DNA of 19,194 nucleotides from DATLGB01 sp038318085 (GCA_038318085.1 JBBQBV010000066.1:1-19194); one strand, 5' to 3'; numbered from the stretch's first letter, positions 12,411 to 19,194 are shown. The notes: generated by a model from the letters alone, not told the origin. A program made the numbers and translations.

Positions 12411-12889
12411 CCCAGCTTCGTCTCGATCGCCGCGAGGACCGTCTTGCGGTTCGCGTTGCGGCGCTCGTAGTCGCGCACCTTGCGCAGCTCGGGGGCGGAG
12501 AGGTCGCCCAGGCGCGCCTGCACCTGGGCGCCCGTCAGGTTCTCGTAGCCGGAGATGGGGAAGGTGGGGCCGATGCCCGTCACCCGCCGCGCGCGATCGA
12601 CCTCGCGGCGCACGCGGTCGGCGGGGTTTGAGAGCAGCTGGTCGACCTCGGAGATGAGGTCCTCGGTGGTGCGGCGACCGCGCGAGAAGATCTCCGTCAC
12701 CAGGTCGGTGGCGTCCGAGCGGGTCATGCGCCCGCGCCGCACGGCGTCGTCGACGACCTCCTGCAGGCGGTCGCGCGTGAGAAGCACCGCGTCGAGCGGA
12801 TTGAGGAGCCGCTTGAGCTGCTCGCCCGAGGACGGCGGCGGCGTGGCCTTCGTCGGCGCGGGTGACCTCGTCTTCTTGGGCTGCGGCAT
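12407..12889 (-). CDS. DUF8129/lipid-droplet-associated-like helical protein
   Basis: This 160-residue protein has a Pro/Lys/Thr-rich N-terminus (1-22), a long helical, charged middle (23-104) reminiscent of phasin-like proteins, and a C-terminal domain at about 112-160 (ISGYENLTGAQVQARLGDL followed by SAPELRKVRDYERRNANRK). From memory, the latter resembles the actinobacterial DUF8129 segment found in lipid-droplet-associated proteins; this assignment is tentative and a database comparison would decide it. The ATG at 12889 is preceded by TAGTCT at ten bases. It is translationally coupled to the downstream RNA methyltransferase gene through GTGA. Confidence 0.6.
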   Translation of the reverse strand: MPQPKKTRSPAPTKATPPPSSGEQLKRLLNPLDAVLLTRDRLQEVVDDAVRRGRMTRSDATDLVTEIFSRGRRTTEDLISEVDQLLSNPADRVRREVDRARRVTGIGPTFPISGYENLTGAQVQARLGDLSAPELRKVRDYERRNANRKTVLAAIETKLG

Positions 12890-12899
12890 GCCGCGATGC

Positions 12900-12905
12900 A
12901 GACTA
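12900..12905 (-). promoter_or_regulatory. Candidate -10 (TAGTCT) of the DUF8129-like gene
   Basis: TAGTCT on the minus strand ends ten bases before the ATG at 12889; no Shine-Dalgarno lies between. It would drive the DUF8129-like/RNA-methyltransferase pair. Confidence 0.35.
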
Positions 12906-12912
12906 CCCCGCT

Positions 12913-13791
12913 TCAGGTGACCAAGAACTCGAGCAGCGCCTTCTGCGCGTGCCGCCGGTTCTCGGCCTGGTCCCAGATGCGCTGGCGCTCCCCATACAGC
13001 AGCTCTGCGGTGATCTCCTCGCCGGGATGGGCGGGCAGGCAGTGCAGCGCGATCGCGCCGTCGGCCGCCCGGTCGAGCAGCGCGTCGTCGACCCGGTAGG
13101 GCGCGAGCACGCGGCGGCGCTCGCCCGCCGTCGCCTCGGCATCGGACATCGAGACCCAGACGTCGGCGTAGACGGCGACGGCGCCCGCCGCGGCGACCAC
13201 GGGATCGTCGGTGAGCAGCGCGCCGTGGCCGTCCTCGAGCTGGTAGCCCTGCGGGGCGGCGATGGCGACCTCGAGCCCCGCGCGGGTGCCGAGGATGGCC
13301 AGCGAGCGGGCCATGTTGTTGTCGCCGTCGCCGACGAAGGCGAGCCGCCTGCCCGCGAGCGTCCCGACCGCCTCCCGCAGCGTCATCAGGTCCGCGAGCG
13401 CCTGGCAGGGATGGTGCAGCGGCGAGAGCATGTTCACGACCGGCACCGACGTGTGGTCGGCCAGCTCGGCGAGCGTCTCCTCGGCGGCGGTGCGCAGGCC
13501 GATCGCGGCGACGTGGCGGCTGAGCACGCGGGCGACGTCACCGATCGACTCGCCGCGCGTGATCTGCAGCTCGTCGGCGCGCAGGACCATCGGATGGCCG
13601 CCCAGCTCGAAGACGCCCGCCTCGAAGCTCGTGCGCGTCCGCGTGGACGGCCGCTCGAAGATCAGCGCGACGCTGCGGCCCTCGAGGCAGCGCGAGGCGG
13701 CCGGCTCGGCCTTCAGCGCCAGCGCGCGATCCACGAGCGCGTCGAGCTCGGCCCGCGAGAGCTCTTCGCCGGTGAGGAAGTGGCGCGCCAA
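12913..13791 (-). CDS. argF: Ornithine carbamoyltransferase (or close transcarbamylase)
   Basis: This 292-residue protein should transfer the carbamoyl group from carbamoyl phosphate to ornithine in arginine synthesis. The phosphate motif STRTR (49-53), HPCQ (127-130) and HCLPAHPGEE (250-259) are all present and favour OTC over aspartate carbamoyltransferase. The ornithine-binding SMG loop reads VWVSMSDAE (211-219), with Ser instead of Gly, so a variant specificity is possible. The start is TTG at 13791, preceded at seven bases by TAGGCT. No other arginine genes are in the window. The length is slightly short for the family. Confidence 0.85.
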   Translation of the reverse strand: MARHFLTGEELSRAELDALVDRALALKAEPAASRCLEGRSVALIFERPSTRTRTSFEAGVFELGGHPMVLRADELQITRGESIGDVARVLSRHVAAIGLRTAAEETLAELADHTSVPVVNMLSPLHHPCQALADLMTLREAVGTLAGRRLAFVGDGDNNMARSLAILGTRAGLEVAIAAPQGYQLEDGHGALLTDDPVVAAAGAVAVYADVWVSMSDAEATAGERRRVLAPYRVDDALLDRAADGAIALHCLPAHPGEEITAELLYGERQRIWDQAENRRHAQKALLEFLVT

Positions 13792-13798
13792 GCAGGGC

Positions 13799-13804
13799 AG
13801 CCTA
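13799..13804 (-). promoter_or_regulatory. Candidate -10 (TAGGCT) of argF
   Basis: TAGGCT on the minus strand ends seven bases before the TTG at 13791. Its first three bases are the TAG stop codon of the upstream SnoaL-like gene. The same hexamer precedes the PIP synthase gene. Confidence 0.4.
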
Positions 13805-14275
13805 TTGCCGCTTGAGCCCGAATCCCCGCAGCATCAGCAGCGCCTTCTCGCCCATCGTGCCGGGCCGCGGCAGCACGCCCAGCTGCGTCGCGGCGCCGTA
13901 GAGGTCGAAGAAGGCTCGAACCCGGTGCAGCCGCTCGCCGCGGACCTGCGCGTAGACCACCGCGTGCACGATGACGAAGCGCCCGGTCGGCGCCAGGCCG
14001 TAAAGCTCGGCCGTGTGCGTCGCCAGCAACTTCATCGGCGCGGCCGCGTAGCCGTGCTCGAGCAGGCGCGGACCGGTCTTCTGCAGCCGGGCGTCCGGGA
14101 ACCCGCGCCATAGTCGCGCGGCGTGCTCGGCGATCGCCTCCGGCGACTCCAGAGGCTCCGTGGTCAGCGGGTCCTCGTAGTGCACGTCCTCGGGGTCGCA
14201 CACCGGCCCGAAGGCCGAGGGGTCGCGGCCGGACCACGCCCGCTCCCAGCTGTCGAAGAGCTCGTCGATCGTCAC
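13802..14275 (-). CDS. SnoaL-like / NTF2-fold protein
   Basis: This protein of about 157 residues has a small alpha+beta SnoaL/NTF2-like fold pattern: DELFDSWERAWSGRDPSAF, then VHYEDPLTTEPLESPEAI, a middle strand region and a C-terminal RVRAFFDLYG strand. The family includes polyketide cyclases, ketosteroid-isomerase-like enzymes and ligand-binding proteins; the role here is unknown. I chose the GTG at 14275, because a GTG at 14338 would overlap thiG and add residues unlike the family. It follows thiG by 43 bases on the same strand and may be read through from the thiamine genes. Its stop lies inside the argF -10 candidate. Confidence 0.7.
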   Translation of the reverse strand: MTIDELFDSWERAWSGRDPSAFGPVCDPEDVHYEDPLTTEPLESPEAIAEHAARLWRGFPDARLQKTGPRLLEHGYAAAPMKLLATHTAELYGLAPTGRFVIVHAVVYAQVRGERLHRVRAFFDLYGAATQLGVLPRPGTMGEKALLMLRGFGLKRQ

Positions 14276-14318
14276 CGGGTGAGCGGCGGTATGCGTCGCG
14301 TGCTGGCGATTCGGGGCT

Positions 14319-15146
14319 TCACGAACCCGGGTCTTCACGGCGGCCGTGCAGGGGCTGCGTCAACCCGAAGTCCGGGACGCCGCTCTCCGGCGTGGATGCC
14401 TCCGCGTAAAGGCGGCGCGGGATGCGGCCGGCGCCTCGGGCGAGGCGGCCCGCCTTCACCCCGAGGCGGATCGCGTGAGCCATGCCGACCGGGTCCTGCG
14501 CGCGCGCGATCGCGCTCGCGCACAGCACGGCGTCGCAGCCGAGCTCGAGCGCCAGCGCCGCGTCGGACGCTGTGCCCACGCCCGCGTCGAGGATCACGGG
14601 CACGCCGGCGCGCTCGACGATCAGCCGCAGGTTGTACGGGTTCAGCAGGCCCATCCCGGACCCGATCGGCGAGCCGAGCGGCATCACGGCGGCGCAGCCG
14701 ACGTCCTGAAGGCGCCGGGCGAGCGTGGGATCGTCCGTCGTGTACGGGAGCACGGTGAAGCCGGCGTGGACGAGCTCCTCGGCGGCTTCCAGCAGGGCGG
14801 GCGCGTCGGGCAGCAGCGTGCGGTCGTCACCGATCACCTCGAGCTTGATCCAGTCCGTCTCGAACGCCTCGCGGGCGAGCTTGGCGGTGAGCACGGCGTC
14901 GCGGGCCGTGTAGCACCCGGCGGTGTTGGGCAGCAGCCGCACGCCGACGGTGTCGAGCGCGTCGATGATCGAGTCGTGTGCGGCCGGATCGACGCGCCGC
15001 AGGGCGACGGTGACCAGCTCGGTCCCGCTGGCCTCGATCGCCGCGGCCATGACGTCGAGGGAGCGGAAGCCGCCCGTCCCGAGGATCAGCCGCGAGCCGT
15101 AGGCCCGGCCCGCGATGGTGAGGACGTCATCCTCCCTGGACGGCAC
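14319..15146 (-). CDS. thiG: Thiazole synthase ThiG
   Basis: This 275-residue TIM-barrel enzyme forms the thiazole phosphate of thiamine from deoxyxylulose-5-phosphate, dehydroglycine and the sulfur carried on ThiS. Family marks are LILGTGGF (20-27), NTAGCYTA (74-81), the Schiff-base lysine K101 in DWIKLEVIGD, and later PLGSPIGSG and DAGVGTASDAA. The GTG at 15146 overlaps the last 20 bases of thiS; an ATG at 15130 is out of frame. The C-terminal 40 residues are Arg- and Pro-rich and extend beyond the barrel. It is the third gene of thiO-thiS-thiG. Confidence 0.93.
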   Translation of the reverse strand: MPSREDDVLTIAGRAYGSRLILGTGGFRSLDVMAAAIEASGTELVTVALRRVDPAAHDSIIDALDTVGVRLLPNTAGCYTARDAVLTAKLAREAFETDWIKLEVIGDDRTLLPDAPALLEAAEELVHAGFTVLPYTTDDPTLARRLQDVGCAAVMPLGSPIGSGMGLLNPYNLRLIVERAGVPVILDAGVGTASDAALALELGCDAVLCASAIARAQDPVGMAHAIRLGVKAGRLARGAGRIPRRLYAEASTPESGVPDFGLTQPLHGRREDPGS

Positions 15147-15333
15147 GGACCACCTCCACGCGTGCGCCGTCGCTGAGCGGGGTCGCGTCCCACTGGCCCC
15201 GCGGCACCACCTCGGCGTCGACCGCGACCGCGACGCCGCGCCCGGCGGCCGGCAGCTCCAGCGCCGCGACGGCGGTCGCGACGGTCGCCCCTTCTGGCAG
15301 CGCGGTCGGCGCGCCGTTGACTGAGACGTTCAC
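15127..15333 (-). CDS. thiS: Sulfur-carrier protein ThiS
   Basis: This 68-residue ubiquitin-like protein opens with VNVSVNGAP and ends in the required Gly-Gly (RAVQGG), which is adenylated and thiocarboxylated to deliver sulfur to ThiG. Length and fold pattern are normal. The GTG start overlaps the thiO stop as GTGA, and its 3' end overlaps thiG by 20 bases. The activating enzyme ThiF is not in the window. Confidence 0.92.
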   Translation of the reverse strand: MNVSVNGAPTALPEGATVATAVAALELPAAGRGVAVAVDAEVVPRGQWDATPLSDGARVEVVRAVQGG

Positions 15334-16409
15334 GCCGACACCTGCGCGAAGCGGCCGGGATCGCACGCGGCGGCCCAGTCGGGCAGCGGCTCGCCCGCCA
15401 GCACGTCGGCGACGAGATCGGCGGTCACGGGCGCCAGCAGCACGCCGTTGCGCCAGTGGCCCGTGGCCCAGACGAGGCCGGGGCGATCGCCCCGGCCGAT
15501 GACGGGCAGGTTGTCCGGCGTGCCGGGCCGGAACCCGACGCCGATCTCCTCGACCTCGAGCTCGAGCACCCCCGGAACGACCGCGCTCATGTCGCGCAGC
15601 AGCTCGAAGACGCCGGCAGCGGTCGCCGACGCGTCCCAGCCGCGCTCCTCCACGGTGGCGCCGAGCACGTAGCGCCCATCGGCGCGGGGGACGAGGTAGG
15701 CGTGCTCCGTGCGGATCGTGCGCGCCACGAGCCCGGGCCCGGCCGGGTCGCGCAGGCGCAGCGCCTGGCCCTTGACCGGGCGGACCGGGAGCCCGCCGAG
15801 CTCCCCGGTCCACGCCCCGGCGGCGAGCACCACCTGGGGGGCGCGGAGCTCCTCCCCGCCTTCGAGCTTCACGCCGCCGTCGATCAGCCCAACCACGCGC
15901 GCTCGCCGCACCGGCAGGCGCTCGCGCAGGGCGGCCACGAGCGCCCGCGGGTCGACGGAGCCGTCGCCGGGCACGTCGAGCGCCAGGCGCACGCTCGGCG
16001 CCAGCGCGCCCTCGCGGCGGCGCGCCTCGGTCGGGCGCAGGCGCTCGGCAGCCAGGCCGAGCGACCCGCGGAAGGCGTGCAGCCGGTCCAGCGCCTCGGC
16101 CTCGTCGCGGTCGCGTGCGACCACCAGCGTGCCGGTCTGGCGCAGCTCGACGCCCGCCTGCGCGCAGAAGGCGGGGTAGCGCGCGGCGGACTCCAGGCCG
16201 AGGCGCACGAGGACGTCCTCGCCGAACTCCGCCTCCGTGACCGGCGCGAGCATCCCGGCGGCGACGCGGTACGCCCCGGCCTCGCCCGCGTCGAGCACGG
16301 TCACCTCCAGGCCCCGCTGGCGCGCCCGTAGGGCGACGGCCATGCCGATGACGCCGCCGCCGACGACGAGGGCATCCGGAGTGCGATGGGGACTGGGCTC
16401 GGACGGCAT
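15330..16409 (-). CDS. thiO: Glycine oxidase ThiO
   Basis: This 359-residue FAD-dependent amine oxidase of the DAO family oxidises glycine to the imine used by ThiG in aerobic thiamine synthesis. It has a dinucleotide motif VVGGGVIGM (15-23), an AAGMLAPV segment typical of ThiO, LAAGAWTGEL and VKGQALRL mid-protein, and a C-terminal VIGRGDRPGLVWATGHWRNG flavin contact region. The ATG at 16409 is chosen just before the Rossmann strand. It is the first gene of thiO-thiS-thiG and is divergent from thiE over a 45-base gap. Confidence 0.92.
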   Translation of the reverse strand: MPSEPSPHRTPDALVVGGGVIGMAVALRARQRGLEVTVLDAGEAGAYRVAAGMLAPVTEAEFGEDVLVRLGLESAARYPAFCAQAGVELRQTGTLVVARDRDEAEALDRLHAFRGSLGLAAERLRPTEARRREGALAPSVRLALDVPGDGSVDPRALVAALRERLPVRRARVVGLIDGGVKLEGGEELRAPQVVLAAGAWTGELGGLPVRPVKGQALRLRDPAGPGLVARTIRTEHAYLVPRADGRYVLGATVEERGWDASATAAGVFELLRDMSAVVPGVLELEVEEIGVGFRPGTPDNLPVIGRGDRPGLVWATGHWRNGVLLAPVTADLVADVLAGEPLPDWAAACDPGRFAQVSA

Positions 16410-16423
16410 CCGGATCGTCTCCG

Positions 16424-16429
16424 ACGGTA
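16424..16429 (-). promoter_or_regulatory. Candidate -10 (TACCGT) of thiO-thiS-thiG
   Basis: TACCGT on the minus strand ends 14 bases before the thiO ATG. The 45-base divergent gap leaves no room for a TPP riboswitch, and no CTGAGA THI-box is present. For thiE the best match is a weak GACACT at 16442-16447, seven bases before its GTG. Confidence 0.3.
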
Positions 16430-16454
16430 GTGCCGGACTGCGACACTGGGGGGC

Positions 16455-17072
16455 GTGCATGCCCGCCTGTACCTGTGCGCGCCCGCCGTCGGCGGCGACG
16501 TCCTGCGAGCCGCTCTGCGCGGCGGCGTGGACGTGATCCAGCTGCGCGACCACGCGCTCGACGACGACGGCATCCTGCGCGCGGCCGCGGTCTTCCGCGC
16601 CGCCGCCGACGAGGCGGGGGCGCTATTCGTGCTCAACGACCGGCCGGACCTCGCCGTGGCCTGCGGCGCCGACGGCGTCCACGTCGGCCAGGACGACGCG
16701 GCGCCGGCGCTGGCGCGCGCGGTGATGGGACCTGACGCGCTCGTCGGGCGCTCCACGCACTCGCCGGCCGAGGGCGCCGAGGCGCAGGCCGACGACGATG
16801 TCGACTACATCTCCGTCGGGCCGGTGTGGGCGACGCCGACCAAGCCCGGCCGCCCGCCCACCGGACTCGAGTACGTCCGCTGGGCGGCGGCCAACGTCTC
16901 CAAGCCGTGGTTCGCGATCGGCGGGGTGGACATCGGCACCGTCGCGGCGGTGCTCGACGCCGGGGCCGAGCGCATCGTGGTCGTGCGCGCGATCCTCGAC
17001 TCGGCGGACCCCGATGCCGCCGCGGCGCGGCTGCGCGCGAGCCTGGAGGCGGTGGGCAGTGGGCGCGCGTAG
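16455..17072 (+). CDS. thiE: Thiamine-phosphate synthase ThiE
   Basis: This 205-residue TIM-barrel enzyme joins hydroxymethylpyrimidine diphosphate with thiazole phosphate. Family marks are IQLRD (28-32), N61-D62-R63, GVHVGQDD (74-81), GRSTHS (98-103), ISVGPVWATPTK (119-130) and FAIGGV (153-158). The GTG at 16455 is used; an ATG at 16459 is out of frame. It is transcribed away from thiO and overlaps the start of the next gene by 14 bases. Confidence 0.93.
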   Translation: MHARLYLCAPAVGGDVLRAALRGGVDVIQLRDHALDDDGILRAAAVFRAAADEAGALFVLNDRPDLAVACGADGVHVGQDDAAPALARAVMGPDALVGRSTHSPAEGAEAQADDDVDYISVGPVWATPTKPGRPPTGLEYVRWAAANVSKPWFAIGGVDIGTVAAVLDAGAERIVVVRAILDSADPDAAAARLRASLEAVGSGRA

Positions 17073-17553
17073 CCGCAAGCGGCGGCGCATCACGGGCGCG
17101 CCGACGACGCCCCTGCCGCGGGTGCGCGGCGAGGAGCGCAACGAGCAGCTGCGCGCCGAGCTGCAGGCCCTGGCGCCGGGCGAGCGCCCGACCGCCGTCA
17201 CGGTGGCCGCCGTCCTCGCGCTCGTCTTCGCCGCCGGCAACATCGTGCTGGCGCTCGCGGGCTACGACATCCGCGGCCAGAAGGGCGCCAGCACCGGCGG
17301 CGCGATCGTCTTCGCCGTGATCATGCTGGTCGCGGCGACCGGGATGTGGCTCGTCCAGTACTGGGCGGTGCTCGGCTTCCAGTGCCTGCTGGCGCTGACC
17401 GCGCTGTACGGCAGCGCCGGCCTGCTCGTGGCGTCCAACATTCAGGCCGTGGTCCTCTGCGTGGTCGTGGTGGGCGCCAGCGGCACGCTGTTCTGGTTTC
17501 TGATCCGCGCCATGGCGCGGATCCAGCTGCCGCAGCGCCCTGGCGCCCGATAA
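17059..17553 (+). CDS. Four-helix membrane protein of unknown function
   Basis: This 164-residue protein has a basic N-terminus (RSRKRRR, 4-10) and a charged cytosolic-looking segment to residue 44, then four hydrophobic helices at about 45-68, 81-102, 105-126 and 129-149 and a short tail. I do not recognise the family. The GTG at 17059 overlaps the end of thiE by 14 bases, so it is probably co-transcribed; a role in thiamine transport is possible by position only, without motif support. Confidence 0.7.
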   Translation: MGARSRKRRRITGAPTTPLPRVRGEERNEQLRAELQALAPGERPTAVTVAAVLALVFAAGNIVLALAGYDIRGQKGASTGGAIVFAVIMLVAATGMWLVQYWAVLGFQCLLALTALYGSAGLLVASNIQAVVLCVVVVGASGTLFWFLIRAMARIQLPQRPGAR

Positions 17554-17556
17554 CGT
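17551..17556 (+). promoter_or_regulatory. Candidate -10 (TAACGT) of lpdA
   Basis: TAACGT includes the TAA stop of the membrane-protein gene and ends eight bases before the lpdA ATG at 17565. There is no Shine-Dalgarno between them. Confidence 0.3.
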
Positions 17557-17564
17557 CGCGGCCT

Positions 17565-18935
17565 ATGGCTGACTCCTTCGACTGCATCGTCATCGGCTCG
17601 GGGCCGGGTGGCTACGTGGCCGCGATCCGCGCCGCCCAGCTCGGCTTCAAGACCGCGGTCGTGGAGTCCGACGTCGTCGGCGGCCGCTGCCTGAACTACG
17701 CGTGCATCCCGGCCAAGGCCGTCCTGCGCGTCGCCGACATCCTCTCCGAGGTCGACGAGGCGGCGGAGTTCGGCATCGACGTCGCCTCGCGCACGGTCGA
17801 CTTCGCCCGGGTCTCCGAGCGCCGGAAGAAAATCATCAAGACGCTCACCGGGGGCGTCTCCGGGTTGTTCTCAAAGAACGCGATCACCTATGTTGAGGGG
17901 GAAGGCCGGCTGGCCGGGGGCCGCCGCGTCCAGGTCGGCGCCGACGAGCTCGACGCGTCCAGCTGCGTGATCCTGGCCACCGGGTCCGTGCCGCTGCCGA
18001 TCCCCGGGACGCAGTTCGGGGGTCGCGTGATCGGGACCGAGGACGCCTGGGCGTTCGAGGAGCTGCCCGCCTCGCTCGCGGTCGTCGGCGCCGGTGCGTC
18101 CGGGGCGGAGATCGCCTCCGCCTACGCGCGCCTCGGCACGCAGGTCGCGCTGTTCGAGGCCGTCGACCGGGTCCTGCCGCTCGAGGACGCAGACATCTCC
18201 AAGGCCGCCGGGCGCGGCCTGACCGGCCAGGGCATCGCCGTGCACACCGGCACGCTCGTGCGCGACGTGGCGTCGCGCACGGACAAGGTCACCTTCACCC
18301 ACAACGGCGAGGCGGCCGAGGCGCAGTACCTGGTCATCGCCGCGGGCCGCGGGCCGGACGTGGCGGCGCTCGGCCTCGAGCCCGCGGGGGTGCGGGTCGG
18401 CGAGCGGGGGCTGATCGAGGTCGACGGGCGCATGCGCACCTCGGCCGACGGCGTCTACGCGATCGGCGACCTCGTCCCGGGGCCCGCGCTCGCCCACAAG
18501 GCCTCCGACGAGGGCGTGATCGCCGTCGAGGACGCCGCCGGGCTGGACACGCACCCGCTCAGCCATGTCGACATCCCCCGTGCGACCTTCTGCACCCCGA
18601 ACGTGTCGTCCTTCGGCCTGACCGAGCAGCAGGCCCGCGACGAGGGCTACGACGTCGTCGTCGGCAAGGTCCCCTACGGCGCCGTCGGCGCGGGCACGGT
18701 CTACGGCGACCGCCAGGGCCTGATCAAGATCGTCGGCGAGCGCAAGTACGGCGAGCTGATCGGCGGCCACATCGTCGGCGCCAAGGCGACCGAGCTCATC
18801 CAGGAGCTCGTCAACGTCCGCGCGCTCGAGGGCGGCTACAGCGAGGTCGCGCGCATCGTGCACGGCCACCCCACGCTCTCCGAGGGCGTCATGGAGGCGG
18901 CGCGCGCCGCGGACGGCTGGCTGATCCACGGGTAG
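17565..18935 (+). CDS. lpdA: Dihydrolipoyl dehydrogenase (E3)
   Basis: This 456-residue flavoprotein disulfide reductase re-oxidises the lipoyl group of 2-oxoacid dehydrogenase or glycine-cleavage complexes. It has an FAD motif GSGPGG (11-16), a redox pair C42-x4-C47 in GGRCLNYACIPAK (a variant of the usual CLNxGCIPSK), an NAD motif VVGAGASGAE, YAIGDLV for flavin, and the C-terminal catalytic pair H435 and E440 in HPTLSE. Length is normal. No E1 or E2 genes are adjacent, so it may serve several complexes. Mercuric or other reductases are less likely given the HPTLSE end. Confidence 0.9.
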   Translation: MADSFDCIVIGSGPGGYVAAIRAAQLGFKTAVVESDVVGGRCLNYACIPAKAVLRVADILSEVDEAAEFGIDVASRTVDFARVSERRKKIIKTLTGGVSGLFSKNAITYVEGEGRLAGGRRVQVGADELDASSCVILATGSVPLPIPGTQFGGRVIGTEDAWAFEELPASLAVVGAGASGAEIASAYARLGTQVALFEAVDRVLPLEDADISKAAGRGLTGQGIAVHTGTLVRDVASRTDKVTFTHNGEAAEAQYLVIAAGRGPDVAALGLEPAGVRVGERGLIEVDGRMRTSADGVYAIGDLVPGPALAHKASDEGVIAVEDAAGLDTHPLSHVDIPRATFCTPNVSSFGLTEQQARDEGYDVVVGKVPYGAVGAGTVYGDRQGLIKIVGERKYGELIGGHIVGAKATELIQELVNVRALEGGYSEVARIVHGHPTLSEGVMEAARAADGWLIHG

Positions 18936-18945
18936 GGCGGATCCT

Positions 18946-18963
18946 CCGGGCCGGCGACCCCGG
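18946..18963. terminator. Weak GC-rich inverted repeat between convergent genes
   Basis: CCGGG (18946-18950) and CCCGG (18959-18963) form a five-base stem in the 34-base gap between lpdA and the convergent transporter. It has no T-run, so this is a low-confidence terminator. Confidence 0.2.
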
Positions 18964-18969
18964 CAACGC

Positions 18970-19194
18970 CTAGCGCGACCCCCGCCAGGCCACGCCCGCG
19001 ACGACGAGGGAGACGCCGAAGGCCTCCTTGAGGGTCGGGACCTGGCCGAGCACCACCACGCCGATGACGACCGCCGTGGCCGGCAGCAGCGACACCAGCA
19101 GCGCGTAGGTCGCGCGGTCGAGCTTGCGCAGGGCGAGCTGGTCAGTGACGTACGGGATCACCGAGGACGACAGTCCGACGCCGGCGCCGGCCGC
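18970..19194 (-). CDS. EamA/DMT-family transporter, C-terminal fragment
   Basis: The last 74 codons plus the stop of a gene continue past the right edge. The segment GLSSSVIPYVTDQLALRKLD, then LLVSLLPATAVVIGVVVLGQ, and the final LKEAFGVSLVVAGVAW helix match the end of the second EamA repeat, near the RhtA-type threonine/homoserine exporters. Two hydrophobic helices are visible. It is not closely similar to the EamA protein at 348-1232. The start is outside the window. Confidence 0.82.
   Translation of the reverse strand, partial: AAGAGVGLSSSVIPYVTDQLALRKLDRATYALLVSLLPATAVVIGVVVLGQVPTLKEAFGVSLVVAGVAWRGSR

Noticed and set aside
10737..12470. A 577-codon plus-strand frame opposite the RNA methyltransferase gene
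   Set aside because: It is the antisense shadow of a clear TRAM/methyltransferase gene; it has no domains and an Asp/Arg/Val-rich composition typical of antisense frames in GC-rich DNA.
15128..15130. ATG overlapping the thiS stop (ATGA) as thiG start
   Set aside because: It is out of frame with ThiG; the in-frame GTG at 15146 is the only suitable start.
16410..16454. TPP riboswitch between thiO and thiE
   Set aside because: The gap is too short (45 bases) and has no CTGAGA-type conserved core.
1..19194. CRISPR array, insertion sequence, prophage, tRNA or rRNA
   Set aside because: No regularly spaced repeats, transposase, integrase, attachment-site duplication or tRNA-like cloverleaf was recognised on reading; a tRNAscan or Infernal run would be decisive.

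Overview
This is a GC-rich (roughly 70%), gene-dense stretch of a bacterial chromosome. The organism looks like an actinobacterium, most plausibly a deep-branching one such as Thermoleophilia/Solirubrobacterales. The evidence is the codon bias, a phosphatidylinositol-phosphate synthase next to myo-inositol-phosphate synthase (actinobacterial-type inositol lipids), and a lipid-droplet/DUF8129-like helical protein. The lineage is inference; no rRNA, tRNA, insertion sequence, prophage or CRISPR array was seen. No gene-free gap exceeds 300 bases; the longest are 66-347 (upstream of dnaK) and 8610-8810 (promoter region of a hydrolase).

Layout, left to right. The first bases are the dnaK N-terminus (minus strand). 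Next is a minus-strand pair, an endonuclease III homologue followed by an EamA/DMT transporter, coupled by a GTGA overlap. Divergent from these is a secreted CAP/SCP-domain protein, then an inositol-lipid block: PIP synthase (2513-3121) and inositol-1-phosphate synthase (3185-4396). A vapBC toxin-antitoxin module (4507-5105) interrupts the block, and a 631-residue fusion of a GT4-like glycosyltransferase with a PHP phosphoesterase (5116-7011) follows. A divergent Fe-S uracil-DNA-glycosylase-like gene overlaps its stop codon.

The middle region holds an MDR/quinone oxidoreductase, an alpha/beta hydrolase with an AT-rich promoter region, an ankyrin-repeat protein and a 69-residue unknown protein. 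It continues with a TrmA/RlmD-type RNA methyltransferase coupled to a DUF8129-like helical protein, an ornithine-carbamoyltransferase homologue (argF-like) and a SnoaL-like protein.

The right side is a thiamine cluster. thiO-thiS-thiG run leftward, each overlapping the next, and thiE runs rightward from a 45-bp divergent gap. A four-helix membrane protein, a dihydrolipoyl dehydrogenase and the 3' end of a second EamA transporter close the window.

Two things stand out. First, the GT4-PHP fusion beside the PIP-synthase/inositol-synthase pair could supply the poorly defined step PIP to PI and/or a glycosylation of the lipid; this is a hypothesis. Second, many genes that do not follow another closely have a TANNNT hexamer 6-12 bases before the start codon and no Shine-Dalgarno sequence, which suggests leaderless or near-leaderless transcripts. 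In two divergent pairs the two opposing hexamers share the same TA dinucleotide.
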